From an uncultured Eubacterium sp. (GTDB lineage: Bacteria > Bacillota > Clostridia > Lachnospirales > Lachnospiraceae), in contig CAKRGF010000002.1 in the NCBI GenBank assembly GCA_934322085.1, positions 79,228 through 143,227 on the forward strand: DNA of 64,000 bases, given 5' to 3'. This document shows positions 17,716-25,242 of this stretch, piece after piece. Both the position numbers and the translations under genes were made by a program. The notes beneath the pieces are model-generated. The model searched no databases, was not told where the DNA came from, and was given only the letters and a program-made list of their open reading frames with translations. Positions within the stretch are counted from its first letter, which is position 1. Every line of letters begins with the position of its first letter.

Positions 17716-18990
17716 TTACTTTCTTTTCTTCTTCACAACAATTTTACACGATTTTTTCATCGTACCATAAATCGCATAAATGCGGACAGTTCCTTTTTTC
17801 TTTGCCTTTACAACTCCCTTTTTCGATACACTGGCAATCTTTTTATTGGATGATTTCCACTTGATTTTACCATGCAGTTTTGCCGGCCAGAACGATGCTT
17901 TCAATCGATATTTTTTGCCGGCACGAAGCGTCTTCTTTTTCTTATTCAGCGATATTTTTCCAATTACCTTGTAATATTTTCTCAGTTCTTTCGCTGCCCC
18001 CGAACGAATCAAGTCCTTGTAAGCAAAAAATACATAACCCTCGGTATTACCACTTCGAATCAGGCGAATCTGTGAGGCAATGTTACCGGACGATTTTTTC
18101 CAGCCTGGATCTTCTTTTAACGAATAGCCGGTCTTGTAAAGGGCAAGCCCTACATACATCGGCACATCACGTTTATTGATTTCACGCCACTTTGCCAGAC
18201 GTTCCTTAAACAACGCCGTTTTTTTACCGTTCATTATATAATTGTTCGACCAATAAATCTGAGGAATTACATAGTCCACATAACCACTTTGAGACAGCCA
18301 TGTCCTGACATCCGCCCCAATTTTTTCACAATAAGGAATGTCACCGGCAGGACTGATACCAAACTTCAACGATTTCTTTTTCTGCTTTACCGTTTGATAA
18401 ACTTTCCGAACCATCATATTTACATTTTTGCGCCGTGTTGCTGCCGGCACTTTCTTGTATTTTTTTATATTTTGAGGATAAAAATAATCATCAAAATGAA
18501 CACCATCCACCGCATACCGGCTTATAATTTCTTTTACCTGGCTGACAATCCGGCCCGTCGTAGTCTGCTTTGCCGGATCAAGAATTTTTTTACTGGAAAC
18601 CCGGTACGGATTCATCCAGGCATGAATTTTTAACTTATGAGAATGTGCAAGTGAAACCAATATTTTCAACGGGTCATACCCTGGTGCTTTTCCATCCGAA
18701 GACATATACTTGCTAAATCCTGTTACAAAAGATGGATAGATTGCATCATCATAAGCCCTCACATGAAAATATACCGTATTGCATCCGTTTGCTCGAATCG
18801 TAGCAAATATTTTATTGGCATTGGCTCGAAACTGCGCCTCTGTTTTATCTTTCAGTCCAAGTTCCTCAAATTCAAAGCAGGATACCCAGACACCTCTCGT
18901 CTGCAAAGAACCTGCCTGCGCTTTGTTTCCATTTCCTATACCAAAACAAAGTGCCATGAATAAGACAAGCAGAAAACTATACTGTTTCAC
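17716..18990 (-). CDS. Secreted GHL10/DUF187 glycosidase-like protein with C-terminal BIG2 domain
   Basis: 424 residues. Signal peptide at 1-26. The central TIM-barrel-type domain (about 28-340) has RGVWVSCFEF, NTVYFHVRAYDDA, KIHAWMNPYRVS, VDGVHFDDYFYP and KFGISPAGD, typical of the YngK/GHL10 family, which is thought to act on cell-wall or surface glycans. The last 80 residues are lysine-rich with a BIG2 pattern (GKIKWKSSNKKIASVSKKGVV). GTG start, with AAAGGAG in the end of the AraC gene one base upstream. The catalytic residues of this family are poorly established, so substrate is open. Confidence 0.75.
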   Translation of the reverse strand: MKQYSFLLVLFMALCFGIGNGNKAQAGSLQTRGVWVSCFEFEELGLKDKTEAQFRANANKIFATIRANGCNTVYFHVRAYDDAIYPSFVTGFSKYMSSDGKAPGYDPLKILVSLAHSHKLKIHAWMNPYRVSSKKILDPAKQTTTGRIVSQVKEIISRYAVDGVHFDDYFYPQNIKKYKKVPAATRRKNVNMMVRKVYQTVKQKKKSLKFGISPAGDIPYCEKIGADVRTWLSQSGYVDYVIPQIYWSNNYIMNGKKTALFKERLAKWREINKRDVPMYVGLALYKTGYSLKEDPGWKKSSGNIASQIRLIRSGNTEGYVFFAYKDLIRSGAAKELRKYYKVIGKISLNKKKKTLRAGKKYRLKASFWPAKLHGKIKWKSSNKKIASVSKKGVVKAKKKGTVRIYAIYGTMKKSCKIVVKKKRK

Positions 18991-18991
18991 G

Positions 18992-19861
18992 TTATTTTAT
19001 CTCCTTTCCATTCTCCTTTTGCGCCTGTCTTTTATAATAAACAGGGGCAATTCCATAATATTTCTTAAATAATTTGCTAAAATAATACACATCTTCATAT
19101 CCCACAGCCAGCGATACATTGCGGACACTTCCACAATTTTCTTTTTCCAATATTTCCTTTGCCTTTTCCAGCCGGATTTTTATCAAATACCGAATCGGTG
19201 ACTCTCCCGTTTCTTCTTTGAAAATCTTTGAAATATAGACCGGGCTCAAATACATATTTGCCGCAATCTGGTCAAGTGAAATATGAGAAGCATAGTTTTC
19301 ATTCATGTACGCAATAATTCGTTTTACCACGTAGCCCCTACTGCGGGATTCGAAAACAAAACCATGGTTTTCCTGCTTTTCTTCTCCATGTATCTGCCTG
19401 AGAATCAATACTAGCATCTGCACCATATAAGCTTTTATCATGAAATACTGCCCACTCTGCTGGATTTTAGTTTCTGAAATCATCGTCTGCACCAGCTGGT
19501 TTAAGTCCTGCTTCAACTCTGCCTTGCACTGCAGCACCGGTGCTCCATCCGGCAGAATTAACGACTGTGGCGGCATATCCTGGAAATGAAAATTACTTAA
19601 TCCGATATACACTTCAATGGGCGGTTTTTCCCCTTCTCGCAGTTCAAAGCGATGCACAAGCCCCGGATTTCCCACTAATAAATCCCCCGGCTGCAATAAA
19701 TATTCTTTTCCTTCTATGTAGTATCTTGCCTGCCCCGACAAAATATAAGTCAGTTCCAAATAGTCATGGCTGTGGTCCTCCCCACTGACCTCCGGCACCT
19801 TTTTCCCAATATATAAAAGATGGGGATTAAAATCTCCATACGACAGATGGTCAAACTGCAT
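18992..19861 (-). CDS. AraC-family regulator with cupin sensor
   Basis: 289 residues. N-terminal cupin-like half (about 20-140; DHSHDYLELTYILSGQARYYIEG, LLVGNPGLVHRFE) for small-molecule binding. C-terminal double helix-turn-helix (about 190-285; ISLDQIAANMYLSPVYISKIFKEE, then GYEDVYYFSKLFKKYYGIAP). First gene of the leftward cluster and 1 nt from the glycosidase-like gene, so it probably controls at least that gene. Inducer likely a sugar by family custom, unproven. Confidence 0.85.
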   Translation of the reverse strand: MQFDHLSYGDFNPHLLYIGKKVPEVSGEDHSHDYLELTYILSGQARYYIEGKEYLLQPGDLLVGNPGLVHRFELREGEKPPIEVYIGLSNFHFQDMPPQSLILPDGAPVLQCKAELKQDLNQLVQTMISETKIQQSGQYFMIKAYMVQMLVLILRQIHGEEKQENHGFVFESRSRGYVVKRIIAYMNENYASHISLDQIAANMYLSPVYISKIFKEETGESPIRYLIKIRLEKAKEILEKENCGSVRNVSLAVGYEDVYYFSKLFKKYYGIAPVYYKRQAQKENGKEIK

Positions 19862-19957
19862 CTTAAATCTCCTTCTCTCCTAGAGTGCTTTTATGCAAGA
19901 TATTTTACTATGTTTGTTGGGAAAAGTAAAGGGGAAGGGGGTGGTGTTAATTTTTTT

Positions 19958-20108
19958 GGTTCCATAAATCAGTAGAAAGGCTTTGCGTCTCGTGGGCACT
20001 CCCGTTCATTGAGTGCGTAGCGGTATGGGCACTGAAACTACCAGCGCCACATACCGACGTACTCAAAACCCACGAGTCACAAAGTCTTTCTACTGATTTA
20101 CTGGAATC
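19958..20108. repeat. Structured intergenic repeat, copy 2
   Basis: About 150 bp. The outer stem pairs 19965-19985 with 20080-20100 (20 of 21 complementary). The inner stem GGTATG/CATACC replaces CAGCAGG/CCTGCTG of copy 1 (10764-10906), and the loop AAACTAC is the same. Flanking bases also pair (TTCCA...TGGAA). Same orientation as copy 1, no ORF. It occupies most of the 19862-20240 gap. Confidence 0.75.
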
Positions 20109-20148
20109 CTAAAAGATTAGCAACTGTCCTCATCCCACCACACCTGAC

Positions 20149-20216
20149 AAAAGTGTTCGATAATTTAGCAAAAGTGTTCAATAGTGTTCGATTAGTGTTC
20201 AAAAAGTGTTCGATAA
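20149..20216. repeat. Cluster of GTGTTC short repeats
   Basis: Five copies of GTGTTC, three of them extending to GTGTTCGAT, occur within about 70 bp, unevenly spaced. The last copy is the left arm of the terminator at 20201-20240. Meaning unknown; it may reflect slippage or duplication next to the terminator. Confidence 0.5.
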
Positions 20217-20240
20217 CTGCTTTTATCGAACACTTTTTTA
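20201..20240 (-). terminator. Bidirectional-looking terminator after AlbA/ATPase gene
   Basis: AAAAAGTGTTCGATAA, a short loop, then TTATCGAACACTTTTTT: a perfect stem with a U-run on either strand. It abuts the stop codon of the interrupted gene at 20241. Confidence 0.8.
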
Positions 20241-21048
20241 TTAATTGATTACATAATGAGTTGAAGGTCCTTTCCCAATCTTTTTTATCTGTCCTTCTTC
20301 TATCATCTTATCAAGAAGCTTTCTTGCACCTGATTTTGACTTATATCCACAAATATCTGCCGTAACCTGCGAGGATATGCTCCCATATTTTGCAATGTAC
20401 TCAAGTACATTTTGTTGTTTAGTCATTGGTAACGTTTCAAAAATATATTCATCTTCCACGCGCAAATCTGCTGCCCCCGGAATATATACAACCTGTCCAA
20501 CCTCTAATTTTAAAGTAACACGATCTGCGCGAACCGAAAAATCAAATTCAGGTTTTTTCCAGTTCTGTTCTTTCCATGCAGTCATAATCTTATCAACTCC
20601 ACTGCCGGCACGCTCACCAACATTGACAAACCCAAACATTTTCAAAATATTCGGGTTTCTAGGATCACTATTTCCTCCCGCATAAAATTCCTCTTTTGTG
20701 ATTCGTATGGTTCCCGGATTTGAAATCGTTATCTCTTTTCCCTTTTTAACGACAACCACACCTCGTCTTTCGTAATAGTTGGAATGCGCCAAAGCATTTG
20801 CCACAGCCTCTCCTAATGCCGCGTGCACATCTACACGATCCACCCGGTATCCATCCTTTCGGTTTACAAAAGGTACTGCAATATCATCATCAATCCGATT
20901 AATTACTTTATAGTAAAAATCATAAAGATTACCGCTCCAATCTCCTTCATCAGAATGTGTCCGGAACAACCATCTAACAGATTTATCCTCACTTTCTTCG
21001 CGATAGTCTAAAAAATAATTTGGAAATACTTCTGTTATCCGATAAGCA
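20241..21048 (-). pseudogene. C-terminal part of AlbA_2/HATPase_c_4 regulator, interrupted by IS110
   Basis: Encodes residues from RITEVFPNYFLDYREES through the GHKL-like ATPase part (HAALGEAVANALAHSNYYERRG, ISNPGTIRITKEEF, GSGVDKIM) to a winged-helix tail (KYGSISSQVTADICGYKSKSGARKLL). Such proteins are usually labelled RecG-like or putative transcriptional regulators with an N-terminal AlbA_2 domain. Joining this piece to 22628-23301 at the element boundary restores an uninterrupted frame of 494 codons, so the gene was intact before insertion. A TTG inside this fragment could allow partial translation, but the protein is otherwise broken. Confidence 0.85.
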
Positions 21049-21146
21049 CGTATAATCCAATTATCCTCTTTTGAGGGTAATGGATTATTCTCCTTTCTCC
21101 CAATCTCTTGGGTTTTATTGAATACTCCATTATAATACTTAAAGCA

Positions 21147-21267
21147 CTGTGGATCTGTATCTATTCTATTACAGCTTTGACTGTTCGGAGGTGACTCAGA
21201 CCACAGCTTTTCGTCTATTACTGGTAATTAGTTTGTTAACGCTTGACGTTTCTATTTACGTGATTAC
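21147..21267 (+). ncRNA. Candidate bridge RNA of the IS110 element
   Basis: Two hairpins lie upstream of the transposase. The first has stem CTGTGG-TCTG (21147-21157) with CAGA-CCACAG (21197-21206), an inner ACAG/CTGT hairpin, and GGAGGTG (21187-21193) in its 3' loop; this can pair with the right target flank CATCTCC with one G-U. The second has stem GTAAT/ATTAC (21224-21228, 21263-21267), an inner AACG/CGTT hairpin, TAGTTTGT (21229-21236) equal to the element's right end next to the core, and TACGTG (21257-21262) complementary to the core plus left end. This is the target-loop/donor-loop order described for IS621 bridge RNA. I could not place a left target guide. The exact transcript ends are unknown. 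Confidence 0.65.
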
Positions 21268-21327
21268 ACAGCCGAATTCTCTGTGGAAGACAGCAGTGCT
21301 AAATATTATTTCAGGAGGTATATTTCT

Positions 21328-22503
21328 ATGTCCATGTACTTTGTTGGAATTGACATTTCCAAGTACAAACATGATTGCTGCATCATTTCTGCAGCCGACC
21401 AGCAGATTGTTTCCAAATTTACTGTCAAAAACGATAAAGATGGGTTTGAACATCTGCTTACTACTCTCAACTCTCTCTCCAATCCTGAGGATATAAAAAT
21501 AGGGTTTGAATCAACTGCTCATTATGCCCTCAATCTTGAACTTTTCCTTGAAAACGCTCACCACAGCTTCATGGAAGTTAATCCAGTTCTTATCAAGGAA
21601 TATAAAAAGTCTACAACTTTAAGGCGAACCAAAACCGATTCTGTTGACTGCGAATCAATAGCTCGGTGGTTAATGACGGTTGAATACAAACCCCATTCAA
21701 AAGGATTTTACCACTCTTATTCCTTAAAGTCACTAACTCGTTTACGAGACAGGCTGATTCGTCAGCGTTCTTTTTATCTTGTAAAAATTACAAATGTTTT
21801 AGACCATACCTTTCCGGAATTCAAACCTTTTTTCAATGAGCGGCTTTCAAAAACTGCCATCTATCTCCTTGAAAACTATGGTTCAGCCGAAAAAATGGCT
21901 CATATGAATTCAGCTTCTTACGACAAACTCCGTTGTGCTTCAAGAGGTAAGTTTTCTATACAACAGTTCCTTCGTTTGAAAGAACTGGCTGCCAATACAG
22001 TCGGTGTCAATAATTCTATTTTCGACATCGAATTAAACAGTTTACTTACCTTGTACAACTCTCTCTGCAAGGAAATCAAAACCCTTGAAGCCGAGATTAC
22101 CAAACTTATTGAAGAAGTACATCCACACTATATGTCCATTCCCGGTATCGGTCCCATTTCAGCAGCTGTTATTTATGCTGAATATGGTGATATATCAAAC
22201 TTTTCAAATCCCGGACAGATGCTTGCATTTGCAGGAATCGAACCCGGTATTAACGATTCTGGAACAGAATCCCATGGTGGCAGAATGGTAAAACATGGTT
22301 CTTCACAACTTCGTTACGTTCTTCTTAACGCCTGCCTTCCTTTAATCCGTTTTGACATAACCTTTGCAACTTACTATGCAAAGAAACGTGCAGAAGGCAA
22401 AAAACACAGGGTAGCTATTACTCATGTAGCAAAGAAACTGATCAGAGTCATCTATGCATTGGAGAGGCAGGATGTAGACTTTAACGTTCAGAAGCTTCGC
22501 TAA
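21328..22503 (+). CDS. IS110-family transposase (DEDD recombinase)
   Basis: 391 residues, family-typical. RuvC-like N-terminal domain with D in FVGIDISKYKHD, E in GFESTAHYA and D in KTDSVDCESIARWL. C-terminal Tnp domain with IPGIGPISAAVIYAEYGD, FAGIEPGINDSGT and GGRMVKHGSSQLRY, which holds the catalytic serine. Start chosen at the ATG at 21328 behind AGGAGGT, not at the in-frame ATG 45 nt earlier. All key residues seem present, so the element may be active. Confidence 0.93.
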   Translation: MSMYFVGIDISKYKHDCCIISAADQQIVSKFTVKNDKDGFEHLLTTLNSLSNPEDIKIGFESTAHYALNLELFLENAHHSFMEVNPVLIKEYKKSTTLRRTKTDSVDCESIARWLMTVEYKPHSKGFYHSYSLKSLTRLRDRLIRQRSFYLVKITNVLDHTFPEFKPFFNERLSKTAIYLLENYGSAEKMAHMNSASYDKLRCASRGKFSIQQFLRLKELAANTVGVNNSIFDIELNSLLTLYNSLCKEIKTLEAEITKLIEEVHPHYMSIPGIGPISAAVIYAEYGDISNFSNPGQMLAFAGIEPGINDSGTESHGGRMVKHGSSQLRYVLLNACLPLIRFDITFATYYAKKRAEGKKHRVAITHVAKKLIRVIYALERQDVDFNVQKLR

Positions 22504-22627
22504 TATCTGCTCTACATACATTTATCTGTCCCATCTGAAATACGATGTATTCAAATGGTCTGTTAAAGTTACCCTTTTTACAAGTATAATTTTTTTCAAA
22601 AACCTCTTGACTATTTATAGTTTGTCA

Positions 22628-23301
22628 TCTCCAAAAAACAACAAGCCTGCAATAGTCGGAGACAGTTCCCCTTTATTATTCTTGACAACGGCCCGCAGTT
22701 TCATTAAAAATTCATCATTTTCAAGTAAATTCCAAGGATGTCCTTGATGCAATTGTTCAAATACAATCCGATACCCCTTGATGGTATCTGTATTCAACGC
22801 ATCCAACGTCATATTATCTAATACTTCTGTATCTGTTCCACCATCTCGCTGATCTGCAAACATAGCTCGGACTGCTTCCTCTGAACATAGGAAATCCCCC
22901 TCATAATCCCTGCGATAAGTTCCTTTCATCGGATCAACACCAATATACACCGGCTTATCATGCCGGTCTGCTGCCGGAACATCAATTCTAAGAATCGTTT
23001 TCCCCTCAACAACCACAGGATACACATGATGATTCAATAAAATGTTTTTTGATACTTTGTGTCGATCATTCACTATACTCCAAAAATCTCTTTGGTACTT
23101 GATTACTTGCTTTTCTGATAAACCTTCCACCGTAAAAGAATCGCGGTGTTCTTTGATTCCAAGGAACATTGTTCCACCATCTGTATTTGCAAAAGAAGAA
23201 TATGTCTCCCATATACTTACCGGAAGACCATTTGCAGCAAGTTTGCACTCATACTCATGGTTTTCCTTCAGTTCCAATTGATTTAATATCTCCTGTTTCA
23301 C
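22628..23301 (-). pseudogene. N-terminal part of AlbA_2/HATPase_c_4 regulator, interrupted by IS110
   Basis: About 225 residues up to TIAGLLFFGD. Contains the AlbA_2-type nucleic-acid-binding domain (ECKLAANGLPVSIWETYSSFANTDGGTMFLGIKE, later RRDYEGDFLCSEEAVRAMFADQ). Start is the GTG ending at 23301 with GGAGG 8 nt upstream. The frame now runs a few codons into the element (DKL, stop at 22615). It continues in 20241-21048, and the combined coding length (674 + 808 nt) is a multiple of three. Confidence 0.85.
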
Positions 23302-23433
23302 AATGTCCGCCTCCAATCAACTACTATCCCCTTATATCTTTACCAATAAATCCGCTCATAAATCCTTCTTAGTAATTCAAATAATAAATTTACAATATGC
23401 TATTATACTACCACATAACAAAATGTGAATCAA

Positions 23434-23490
23434 CGAAAAAAGCCCATCCGCAAGAGACAAACATTATCCTATCTCAACACGAATGGGCTT
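23434..23490 (-). terminator. Terminator of the hydrogenase operon
   Basis: On the minus strand AGCCCATTCG (23480-23489) pairs with CGGATGGGCT (23441-23450), followed by six Us. It lies 23 nt past the stop of the hydrogenase catalytic subunit gene. Confidence 0.8.
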
Positions 23491-23512
23491 TTTCTATTTC
23501 CTTACTTTTCCC

Positions 23513-25240
23513 TTACTCTTCCGCTTTCAAATAATTTACATGCAGAAGTTCATGGCTTCTTCCTTTCAAGACTCCATTTTCGTAGAGCTGGCTCACAACC
23601 GGATTTTCGCCGGAGCGTTTAATAATCGCAGATTTGTCTGCTTTATACATTCCGGTAGAACGTTCCTGTTTGACGGACTGATAACCAAATGGCTGACCGG
23701 CACCGCCGATACATCCATATGGACACGCCATAACCTCGACAAAATCAAAATGTTCTTCACCGGAACGAATCTTTTCAATCAGGTTATCTGCATTTCCAAG
23801 ACCATTTACAACACCGATTCGCAGTGTTTTTTCGCCAATTTCAACCTCTGCCACTTTGACACCTTCGAGGCCACGGATACCGGTATACTCTAACTGGCGC
23901 ATCGTCTCATTATCCTGTGCTGCCACATGACGGAGTGCTGCTTCTGTCACACCACCGGTTACGCCGAAAATCACGCCTGCTCCGGAGTAAATGCTAAACG
24001 GCATATCTGGCGCACTCGGCTCAATTTCATCAAACTGGATTCCCAATTCTTTAATCATAAGAATCAGTTCTTTGGTTGTGATTACATAATCCACATCCGG
24101 CACATCATTCCGCTTAAATTCGTCTCTGGCTGCCTCGTATTTCTTTGCTACACATGGCATAACCGCAACCGATACCGTTTCTAAGCCGGCTTCTTTATCT
24201 GCCGGTTTGTAGTATTCTTTAATTACTGCACCAAACATTTCCATCGGCGATTTGCATGTAGAAACATAAGGAAGCATGTCACGGTGTTTTGTCTCCACAA
24301 AGCGGACCCAGCCCGGACAGCAGGAAGTAAATAATGGATATTTATTTCCGTTTGGATATGTATTTTCGCCATTTTCCAATTTTCGTACAAGTTCTGCTGC
24401 CTCTTCCACAATTGTTAAATCAGCTGCTACACTTGTGTCGAACACGGTATCAAATCCACACATGCGAAGTGCGGTATAAATTTTACCGATTGAGTTTTTG
24501 CCAGGCTTTAATCCAAACTCTTCGCCAATCGCAACACGAACCGCTGGTGCAACCTGTGCAACAACACGCTTATTCGGAGCATACAGAGCCTGCCAAACCT
24601 GCTTTAAATCTTTCTTTATAGTAATTGCTGCCGTCGGACAAACGGCTGCGCACTGTCCGCAGTTGACACAATCTGTCTCGGCTATTTTTCGGCTAAATGC
24701 CGGTGTGACAATCATATTTGCGCCACGGTTTGCGAAATCAATCGCTCCCACATGCTGCACTTCGTTACACATACGCACACAGTCGCCACATAAAATACAT
24801 TTGCTTGGGTCACGCACAATCGAAAGCGAAGAATCGTCAATCATCCGCTCTGGATGCGTATTCGGAAATCTCACATCTGTCAGACGGAAGCGGGCAGCTA
24901 ACATCTGCAAACGGCAGTTTCCATTTTTTTCACATACAGTACAATCTCTGCAATGAGATGCCAGTAAAAGCTCCAGAATCATCTTACGGTAATCATGCAG
25001 ACGACCGGTATTTGTTTTAATTACCATTTTATTTTTCGGCGGCGTCGAACAAGAAGCAATAATGCCTCCTCTCTCATCTTCTACCACACACATACGGCAG
25101 GCACCATAAATGGACATATCCGAATAGTAACAAAAGGTCGGTACATGAATTCCCACTTTATGAATGACCTGCAAAATATTTTTTTCATCCGTAAACTCGG
25201 CACGAATGCCGTCAATTATCATATATTTTTTCTCAGCCAT
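23513..25240 (-). CDS. hymC: [FeFe] hydrogenase catalytic subunit (HymC/HndD type)
   Basis: 575 residues. N-terminal [2Fe-2S] ferredoxin domain (CYYSDMSIYGACRMCVVE), His-Cys3 cluster (HCRDCTVCEKNGNC), two [4Fe-4S] sites (CILCGDCVRMC, CVNCGQCAAVCP), H-cluster motifs TSCCPGW, MPCVAKKYE and MACPYGCIGGAGQP, and a small-subunit-like tail (SHELLHVNYL). Reduces protons or oxidises H2. With the two genes upstream it forms the trimer that couples NAD(P)H, and perhaps ferredoxin, to H2. The third H-cluster motif reads CPYGCIGGAGQP where CPGGCxxGGGQP is usual. It overlaps nothing but is only 2 nt from hymB. Confidence 0.92.
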   Translation of the reverse strand: MAEKKYMIIDGIRAEFTDEKNILQVIHKVGIHVPTFCYYSDMSIYGACRMCVVEDERGGIIASCSTPPKNKMVIKTNTGRLHDYRKMILELLLASHCRDCTVCEKNGNCRLQMLAARFRLTDVRFPNTHPERMIDDSSLSIVRDPSKCILCGDCVRMCNEVQHVGAIDFANRGANMIVTPAFSRKIAETDCVNCGQCAAVCPTAAITIKKDLKQVWQALYAPNKRVVAQVAPAVRVAIGEEFGLKPGKNSIGKIYTALRMCGFDTVFDTSVAADLTIVEEAAELVRKLENGENTYPNGNKYPLFTSCCPGWVRFVETKHRDMLPYVSTCKSPMEMFGAVIKEYYKPADKEAGLETVSVAVMPCVAKKYEAARDEFKRNDVPDVDYVITTKELILMIKELGIQFDEIEPSAPDMPFSIYSGAGVIFGVTGGVTEAALRHVAAQDNETMRQLEYTGIRGLEGVKVAEVEIGEKTLRIGVVNGLGNADNLIEKIRSGEEHFDFVEVMACPYGCIGGAGQPFGYQSVKQERSTGMYKADKSAIIKRSGENPVVSQLYENGVLKGRSHELLHVNYLKAEE

Positions 25241-25242
25241 TG

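Larger units (their letters stand above)
21049..22627 (+). mobile_element. IS110-family insertion sequence, 1579 bp
   Basis: Left boundary deduced at 21048/21049 and right boundary at 22627, with the dinucleotide CA present at both junctions (21047-21048 and 22626-22627). Removing the segment and keeping one CA regenerates the host reading frame as G-D-A-Y-R-I-T-E-V-F, the expected sequence for this host family. There is no terminal inverted repeat or longer target duplication, as is normal for IS110. It carries a 279-nt non-coding left end, one transposase gene and a 124-nt right end. Confidence 0.85.

Noticed and set aside
20149..20216. CRISPR array
   Set aside because: The repeat unit is only 6-9 bp, spacing is irregular and there are no cas genes anywhere in the window.
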